Assembly (NCBI GenBank): GCA_027081115.1
Contig: JALWLD010000042.1
Coordinates: 1-56,252 of the forward strand
Direction of reading: 5' to 3'
Origin: Sulfurovum sp.
GTDB taxonomy: Bacteria > Campylobacterota > Campylobacteria > Campylobacterales > Sulfurovaceae
DNA: 56,252 bases
The notes under the pieces were generated by a model. It ran no database searches. It was not told the DNA's origin and worked only from the letters and a program-made list of their open reading frames with translations. Positions within the stretch are counted from its first letter, which is position 1. The number at the start of each line of letters is the position of its first letter. Below are positions 51,343-56,252 of the stretch, piece after piece. Position numbers and translations under genes: made by a program.

Positions 51343-52824
51343 TTATGCTCTACCAGAAAGCATTCCGTACATAGTCATAGGTTTTAATGCATAGACTTTC
51401 ATCAACCACCATATCCATCTCTCAACAGTCGGATCAAGTGGGAATGAAGGTGTTGGTTTTACTGTCCAGTCAAACTCTGCAAGCATAACTGTACCAATGT
51501 CTGTGATCAATGGACAAACTGTATACCCTGCATATTTACCTTCAAGCTTCTTACCATTCATAAGTGCAATAAGGTTGTTAACAACAACTTTGTATTGTTT
51601 TCTTGCTGAACCACCTGTTTTACCCATTGGCACTTGAGCAACATCACCTAGTGAGAATACATTCTCATATCTAATGTGCTGAAGTGTCTCTTTGTTTACA
51701 GGTACCCAACCTTTTGCTGAACCAAGATCTGACTCTGCAATCTCTCTTGGTGCAAGCTGTGGTGGTGTAATATGTAAGAAGTCATATGGTACTCTGATCT
51801 TCTCATGCTTAGGAATAACTTCAAAGTCTTTCAAAACAGGATCCCAGGGACCTTTTTCTTGCCATTTTGCATCAAAAACTGCGATCTTGTTCTTTTTATC
51901 TACCTCAATAAGGTTATGTCTGTAGTGCCATTTAAAATCTTCTCTTTTAAACTGTCCAAGAATCGCATCATGATACTCAGGTACACCAAACATTGCTCCA
52001 CCATTCGGATAGAAAGTCAATTCAGCATTTTCTCTCGCACCTGCTTCTTTCAATCTAGCATTTGTCAAATACATAATCTTTTTCGGTGCACCACCACACT
52101 TAACTGGTGTACTTGGGTGAGTAAAGAGGAACTTTGTCTTTTTACCTGATTTAGCCTGTGCAATATACTTTTGCATCTGCTCCCAAGTTTTTGTTGCTCC
52201 CTTGGCTGTATAGATAGAACAGATTCCATCATCACCTAAAGCTTTAAGTAATCTTTCATTATCTCCTGCAGACATTGCACGACCAGCTTCTTCTAATCCT
52301 TTGATTCTTTCAAAGTCAAGGTGTAGCCCCGTTGCAAGGATAAGATAGTCATAAGTAACTACTGTACCTTTATCTGTTGTCAATTGGTTTTTCTGAGGTG
52401 TGAAAAGGATCGCTCTCTCTTTAATGATTTTAACACCGCTTGGCACAAAATCATCTCTTTTGTATGCAATATCATCTTCATCCCAAATACCTGCACCCAC
52501 TAAAGTCTGTCCAGGCTGGTAAGAAACAGAAAGCTCTTGAGGCTCAATCACAGTAATGTCAGGATCCGTCAAGTTAAGTGTCAATCTTGCTGCGGTACTC
52601 ATACCAGCAAGACCACCACCAACGATAACGATCTTTCCTTTAGCATTACTCTTTACTATTTTCTCTTCTTCACCTTCAGCAGCTGAGGCAGCAGTCGCTC
52701 CACCCATGAACATACCAGCACCAGTGATACCAGCTAATTTCATAGCATCTCTTCTGCTCATACCCTGTTTTGACAGATCTTCATCCATCTTCGATAACAT
52801 TTTTTCAATATACTTATGATCCAT
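51343..52824 (-). CDS. Tat-exported SQR/FCSD-like flavoprotein
   Basis: A 493-residue FAD protein. A Tat signal (MSRRDAMKLAGITGAGM) starts near residue 22. FAD binding is seen in IVIVGGGLAGMSTAARL (about 65-81) and NVFSLGDVAQVP. Cys202 (DGICSIYT), Cys243 (TPVKCGGAPKK) and Cys437 (YTVCPLITD) match the three SQR cysteines, including the CxGAP site. It should act in the periplasm on sulfide or polysulfide, with the cytochrome c encoded just before it as likely acceptor. No transmembrane anchor is seen, but the C-terminal WIWWLMKVYALKPMTM is amphipathic, as in membrane-docked SQRs. Confidence 0.88.
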   Translation of the reverse strand: MDHKYIEKMLSKMDEDLSKQGMSRRDAMKLAGITGAGMFMGGATAASAAEGEEEKIVKSNAKGKIVIVGGGLAGMSTAARLTLNLTDPDITVIEPQELSVSYQPGQTLVGAGIWDEDDIAYKRDDFVPSGVKIIKERAILFTPQKNQLTTDKGTVVTYDYLILATGLHLDFERIKGLEEAGRAMSAGDNERLLKALGDDGICSIYTAKGATKTWEQMQKYIAQAKSGKKTKFLFTHPSTPVKCGGAPKKIMYLTNARLKEAGARENAELTFYPNGGAMFGVPEYHDAILGQFKREDFKWHYRHNLIEVDKKNKIAVFDAKWQEKGPWDPVLKDFEVIPKHEKIRVPYDFLHITPPQLAPREIAESDLGSAKGWVPVNKETLQHIRYENVFSLGDVAQVPMGKTGGSARKQYKVVVNNLIALMNGKKLEGKYAGYTVCPLITDIGTVMLAEFDWTVKPTPSFPLDPTVERWIWWLMKVYALKPMTMYGMLSGRA

Positions 52825-52833
52825 ATCTACCCT

Positions 52834-53205
52834 TTATTTTAATCCACTGACATATTTAGCAACTGCATCAATCTCTTCCCAAGAAAGATCCTTTGTCGCA
52901 CTTCTCATAATTGAACCATACCCGTACTTGTTGTGTAAACGATAATCATTACTTTTCTCACCGCCTCTGTACTCTTTGAGTTCTTTGGCTACTGTCGCAG
53001 CATCCATACCAGAGATTACGCCATAAGTAATTCTTGACGAACCTGCAAAACTTGTTGCCTTACCATCATCTCCATGACATTTAGCACACTCTTTTGCATA
53101 GATTTTATCTGCCTGAGGGGGTAGCATTAATCCAGACTTGTATGGTACTTCAGCAGCAACAAGACCAAGACTAGCCAATAGCATTGAAAGAACTATTTTT
53201 TTCAT
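52834..53205 (-). CDS. Small class I cytochrome c
   Basis: A 123-residue periplasmic monoheme cytochrome with a signal peptide (1-19, ending VAAE), heme site C40-x-x-C-H44 (ECAKCHGDDGKA) and a probable Met ligand in GYGSIMRSATKDLS. It is the first gene of the sox-like operon and 9 bases before the SQR-like gene. It probably takes electrons from that flavoprotein toward the cbb3 oxidase. SoxX was considered, but no SoxA partner is here. An identity as the FCSD cytochrome subunit is possible. Confidence 0.88.
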   Translation of the reverse strand: MKKIVLSMLLASLGLVAAEVPYKSGLMLPPQADKIYAKECAKCHGDDGKATSFAGSSRITYGVISGMDAATVAKELKEYRGGEKSNDYRLHNKYGYGSIMRSATKDLSWEEIDAVAKYVSGLK

Positions 53206-53258
53206 TTTAAACCTTATTTTTAAATTTTATTTTCATTTCACAGAAAATCCAGTCACCA

Positions 53259-53287
53259 AGTATAATACTTTTTCTATTAATTGTAAA
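53259..53287 (-). promoter_or_regulatory. Sigma-70-type promoter of the sox-like operon
   Basis: On the minus strand TTTACA (53287-53282) is 17 bases from TATACT (53264-53259), 54 bases before the cytochrome ATG. This near-consensus spacing would drive the operon from the cytochrome c gene to the MOSC gene. Confidence 0.6.
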
Positions 53288-53391
53288 GCAAATTTATCAA
53301 TACCTACAATTATGTTCAAATATATTTCATTTGGTAACTTTATGTTAAATATAACAAACTATTAATTCTAAAAGTAGTTTTAACTTATAGA

Positions 53392-53982
53392 TTAAAAGTC
53401 ACCTTTTGCCCCAAGATCCATCATCTTATACATTGTATCTCTAACGTGTTCGGCCTTTTTCATCATTTCAGGGGGTAAAGTATGTCCACCAAAAAGCATA
53501 AGCTCCATAGCCATTGTTATCAACCATCTGTCACCATTATCATCTTCAACAATAAGAATTCTACATGGCATAAATGCGCCAAAAGATTCAGTATAGTCGA
53601 TAAACTGCTTGGCAATAGATGGACTACAGTAGTGAAGTATTCTAATGTATCGCTGACGTTTACCATTATGGTCACGTTCTTCAGCCATATGGGAATCACC
53701 TACTTGAATCATATTGGCATCCATGGCAATACTCTTCATAGCTTCAACAACATCTTCAGTAGAAACGTCTGGATCGATCTTCACTTTTCTAACCATGGCT
53801 TCTGTTGCTCTACCCGTTGTAAGTACAGCATCAAACATATTCATATATGCACCCATTGCTTTAGGGTCAAGTTTAGATGCCTTACTCATTTTGTCACCCA
53901 GGTCGAACTTTACAAATGCAACTATTATTCCAATGACAATAGCCCCACCAATGAACGCCAGAATGTTTTTAAGTAAATTCAT
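53392..53982 (-). CDS. Membrane-anchored DUF302 protein
   Basis: A 196-residue protein with an N-terminal membrane helix (about 5-24, NILAFIGGAIVIGIIVAFV), then a DUF302-type domain. The visible marks are ILHYCSPSIAKQFIDYTESF and GAFMPCRILIVEDDNGDRW. The two Cys correspond to those of the second DUF302 copy at 44437. It lies 186 bases upstream of the sox-like operon promoter side, on the same strand but separate. It has its own TATAAT. AAAGGAATAAA precedes the ATG. Confidence 0.78.
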   Translation of the reverse strand: MNLLKNILAFIGGAIVIGIIVAFVKFDLGDKMSKASKLDPKAMGAYMNMFDAVLTTGRATEAMVRKVKIDPDVSTEDVVEAMKSIAMDANMIQVGDSHMAEERDHNGKRQRYIRILHYCSPSIAKQFIDYTESFGAFMPCRILIVEDDNGDRWLITMAMELMLFGGHTLPPEMMKKAEHVRDTMYKMMDLGAKGDF

Positions 53983-54010
53983 TTTATTCCTTTCAATTTA
54001 TTTGTCGATT

Positions 54011-54016
54011 ATTATA
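54011..54016 (-). promoter_or_regulatory. -10 box of the DUF302 gene
   Basis: A perfect TATAAT on the minus strand, 28 bases before the ATG at 53982. The region 54017-54194 holds no gene I can support. Confidence 0.5.
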
Positions 54017-54194
54017 ACCGAACTTCCTTAATGACGCTTTTAGTTTCATCGTTAATACGTCGTATATAGCATTAGTATAGGAGGGAAACGTGTGCAAATT
54101 GTGAAGTTATATATAAAGAATTTGTATAAATGAGAGAAAAGGAAAGTTGATATCAGGATTTATATCTAGGGGTTAACCAAGGTATCCCGATATC

Positions 54195-54223
54195 ATAATA
54201 AAGAGACTAGGTCTCTTTATTAT
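54195..54223 (-). terminator. Strong terminator of the beta-barrel gene
   Basis: A perfect 13-bp stem (54195-54207 with 54211-54223) around TAG overlaps the last base of the porin stop codon. On the minus strand the second arm ends in TTTATTAT, which acts as the U-rich tract. Confidence 0.8.
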
Positions 54224-55824
54224 TAGAATCTATATCTAAGGTAAAGTCTAAAGTCTTGAGCTTTTTCAACAATTGTTGGAGCAAATGCTGCTGCCATACC
54301 CATATCTGTTGCTGCTGCAACAGCTTGATCCATTGTCAAACCTGAAGCCATAAGGTTACCAACAACCGTAGCACCAGAAGCTGGATCTGCTGTTCCACCA
54401 AGTTGCGTCCACATAGCTGCACCCGCTTTGATATCATCAATTTTCATTGGTGTGCCATCTGCACCAAAGAATGAATTACTTCCTGTATACTCATAATCAA
54501 TACTCACGTATCTTGCTTGAAGACTTAAAGCATCATTGATCTGGTAAGTATAGTTTGCTTCCCATGCATCACCACGAGCTGCAATTTTAGAACCGATCAT
54601 AGTATCTTCTGCATATGTAAATGGTCTCCAGTATTGTGAACCGTGATTATACTCAAGTCCAACTGTACCATATTCAGCACCTTCACCTACAGGCAAGTAA
54701 GCACCAAACCAATAAGAAGAACCTGTTTCACTCTCTATAGATCCAAGCATATTGTATGGTGTTCCTGTATTAGGGTTGATTCCACCATCAGGATCAGTTT
54801 TTGACCATGCAACAGAACCAAATAGTTTCACATCTGCCATATAACCTTCGTCAGTAAGACCATCAACTAAAACTGATAGTGCAGCACCGTCCATATTTCC
54901 AGATTGGTTAAAGTTTCCACCAGCCATACTTCCAGCCATAAATGCATTCATAAATTCAGTTTCGTCAAATCCAGGAAGATCAAATGCTCTGTACCAAGTA
55001 GCTTTAACAATATACTGTCCGTCATTATATGGTTCAAAAATGAATCCACCTAATTTAATATCAGAAAGTGAGTTTTCATCTTCGCTATAGCTTGCACCAT
55101 CAAGTCTATCAAACAATGGTGCAGCATTTGTTGAACCGTATCCTAAACATACTTTAAATGACATACCTGGAACACCAGTTACATTTGAAAGATCCAATTT
55201 AGAAGAAAGACCATCAAACTCAACATTAATCACATGAGCAAGAGGAGACTGAGCAGCATCATCCTGACTTAGGTTTGCAAGGAAACCATTCGTTGATGGT
55301 CTTCTACCAATTGAGAAGGTCCAAGGAATATCAGCACCAAATGCTTTATCTCCAAGATACAGCCAATATGCTTGTCTTACTTTAAGATTGTTATCTGTAA
55401 GTGCTTCATTTGCAGTCCAATCGAACATACCACCCATAGAGAATGCTCTGCTCATAGAACTTTCATACCCACCGAAATCAGCACCAAATGCTTTATTCAT
55501 AGAAAGTTGACCTTTAAAGATGTTGTGTGCATCCGGTGCATACGCCATATTTAACCAAAGTCTCATACTTAGCAATGAATCATTTTTGTAAGAATCTTTA
55601 CCATCAAAACCTTTACCAGCCATATCATAGTTTATGCTATCATAAGCCGTTCTAAAGTCAACACCCCATTTAAGATTATCATTTGCAGATTGCGCATTGA
55701 TTTTCCCTGTTTTAGCCTTAAGTGCATCAATCTGAGATTGAAGATCAGCAATATCACTCGCAGTTGATGCGAATGCAACTGTTGTAGCCGCCGCAACAAG
55801 CGACATAGTTATCATTTTTTTCAT
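54223..55824 (-). CDS. Outer-membrane beta-barrel protein (DUF3373/porin-like)
   Basis: A 533-residue protein with a signal peptide (1-19, ending AFAS) and a short coiled-coil (SDIADLQSQIDALKAKTG, about 23-40) that may trimerise. Alternating strands follow, with many Gly, Asn, Tyr and Trp, ending in RLYLRYRF. A final aromatic residue is the usual Bam signal. FRTAYDSINYDMAGKG near the start and FSIGRRPSTNGF in the middle suggest the DUF3373 family of Campylobacterota outer-membrane proteins. The transported substrate is unknown. CAGGAGTAAAC precedes the ATG. It has a strong terminator. Confidence 0.82.
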   Translation of the reverse strand: MKKMITMSLVAAATTVAFASTASDIADLQSQIDALKAKTGKINAQSANDNLKWGVDFRTAYDSINYDMAGKGFDGKDSYKNDSLLSMRLWLNMAYAPDAHNIFKGQLSMNKAFGADFGGYESSMSRAFSMGGMFDWTANEALTDNNLKVRQAYWLYLGDKAFGADIPWTFSIGRRPSTNGFLANLSQDDAAQSPLAHVINVEFDGLSSKLDLSNVTGVPGMSFKVCLGYGSTNAAPLFDRLDGASYSEDENSLSDIKLGGFIFEPYNDGQYIVKATWYRAFDLPGFDETEFMNAFMAGSMAGGNFNQSGNMDGAALSVLVDGLTDEGYMADVKLFGSVAWSKTDPDGGINPNTGTPYNMLGSIESETGSSYWFGAYLPVGEGAEYGTVGLEYNHGSQYWRPFTYAEDTMIGSKIAARGDAWEANYTYQINDALSLQARYVSIDYEYTGSNSFFGADGTPMKIDDIKAGAAMWTQLGGTADPASGATVVGNLMASGLTMDQAVAAATDMGMAAAFAPTIVEKAQDFRLYLRYRF

Positions 55825-56221
55825 GTTTACTCCTGTATATTTTTTGTTTGTCCAAAAACATGTAATAAGCAGTTTAGACTAAAAAACATAAACCCATACT
55901 TAAATTAACAGAAAATTAATAAAGATTAATGTTTGTTAATATAAACTTATCTAATAGATAAGCAAATGTTGCATTTTAGGGGATTTGTATAAGATATCAT
56001 AAGTTAATGAATAATTAATGTGTATATTTAAATGGATTAAAGAACCAAAAAAAACAATGGGATATCAAATGTTGATAATTGATTAATAAGAGAAGAGTGT
56101 TCAGCAGGGGGCATTCATTATAAGGATAAAAGAATTATAGCTTTAAAAAGTAAGTTAAGATGATCAAGTTTGCATAAAGTTAAGAGTTAGGGGGGGATTA
56201 ATGAGGTGAAATAAACTCAAA
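55825..56221. other. AT-rich non-coding gap with dyads
   Basis: This gap of about 400 bases, between the porin gene and the rRNA operon, shows no gene. It holds a perfect dyad CTTATCT-AAT-AGATAAG (55946-55962) and a nested inverted repeat (ATTAACA 55904-55910 with TGTTAAT 55934-55940, inner ATTAAT 55915-55920 and 55925-55930). Both lie 80-140 bases upstream of the porin start, so they are possible operators for it. No clear terminator for the rRNA operon is seen. Confidence 0.45.
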
Positions 56222-56222
56222 G

Positions 56223-56252
56223 TGGCAGCGACCTACATTCCCACAAGCGTAG
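56223..56252 (-). rRNA. rrf: 5S rRNA, 3' end only
   Basis: The last bases, read on the minus strand, give GGGAATGTAGGTCGCTGCCA, the 3' strand of the 5S rRNA closing helix region. The rest of the gene and the expected 23S and 16S genes lie beyond the window edge. Confidence 0.85.

Noticed and set aside
1-56252. CRISPR arrays and insertion sequences
   Set aside because: No regularly spaced direct repeats of 25-40 bases and no transposase gene were found. The only recombinase-like protein (35113) has lost its catalytic Ser.

Overview
The window looks like a chromosomal segment of a sulfur-oxidising Campylobacterota bacterium (the former epsilonproteobacteria), most like the Sulfurovum/Sulfurimonas lineage. 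This rests on recall of gene families, not a search. The signs are moderately AT-rich DNA, a soxCDYZ-type cluster, several sulfide:quinone reductase/flavocytochrome-c-type flavoproteins, CcoG, a MutS with a C-terminal HNH domain (MutS7 type), and a ThrRS that is short at its N-terminus.

Layout. 1-730: the 3' end of an unidentified gene, a hairpin, then a minus-strand tRNA cluster (transcribed Gly-Cys-Leu-Ser). 0.9-8.1 kb: ilvD; a zinc-ribbon protein; a LysM-NlpC/P60 wall hydrolase with a c-di-GMP-I/GEMM-like riboswitch in its leader; a GMC-type dehydrogenase with its small subunit; and a DoxX protein flanked by two small secreted Cys-rich peptides that resemble HvfA/bufferin-type precursors. 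8.1-14.5 kb: the usual thrS-infC-rpmI-rplT translation operon, split by an opposite-strand MutS7-like gene, plus tRNA-Val. 14.7-18.4 kb: Sel1-repeat protein, dapF, coaE and an L,D-transpeptidase. 18.5-23.8 kb: a tightly overlapping batA-batB-batD-moxR-DUF58 operon. 23.8-28.5 kb: a minus-strand run of nrdB, a carbon-nitrogen hydrolase, pcm, an HTH protein, a Ca2+/H+ antiporter-like protein and a small Gly/Cys-tailed membrane protein. 28.6-32.2 kb: a methyltransferase-like protein, a structured intergenic element, ppnP, a rhodanese, gltA and a small conserved protein. 32.3-35.8 kb: an SQR-like flavoprotein, a small membrane protein, ccoG and a serine-recombinase-like regulator lacking its catalytic serine. 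35.9-42.7 kb: moaC, DUF493, a pqiA-like gene, a phytase-like esterase, lspA, glmM, rpsT, prfA, a thioredoxin-like protein and an unknown. 42.8-54 kb: the sulfur oxidation region. 54.2-55.8 kb: an outer-membrane beta-barrel. The last bases are the 3' end of a 5S rRNA on the minus strand, so an rRNA operon lies just outside.

How the genes work together. The 45.5-53.2 kb operon encodes a periplasmic sulfur-oxidation branch. SoxYZ carries the sulfur intermediate and SoxCD oxidises the bound sulfane sulfur. A Tat-exported SQR/FCSD-like flavoprotein and a small cytochrome c may feed electrons from sulfide or polysulfide. A thioredoxin, a metallo-beta-lactamase protein of SoxH type, a MOSC protein and two DUF302 proteins accompany them. 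soxA, soxB and soxX are not here, so they must be elsewhere. A separate flavocytochrome-c-type flavoprotein (42.8 kb) and the SQR-like protein beside ccoG add further possible sulfide entry points. Housekeeping genes fill most of the rest. The points most worth following are the riboswitch and its apparent terminator switch, the DoxX/Cys-peptide cassette with no modifying enzyme nearby, the MutS7-HNH gene inside the translation operon, the structured intergenic element at 29.2 kb and the degenerate recombinase next to ccoG.
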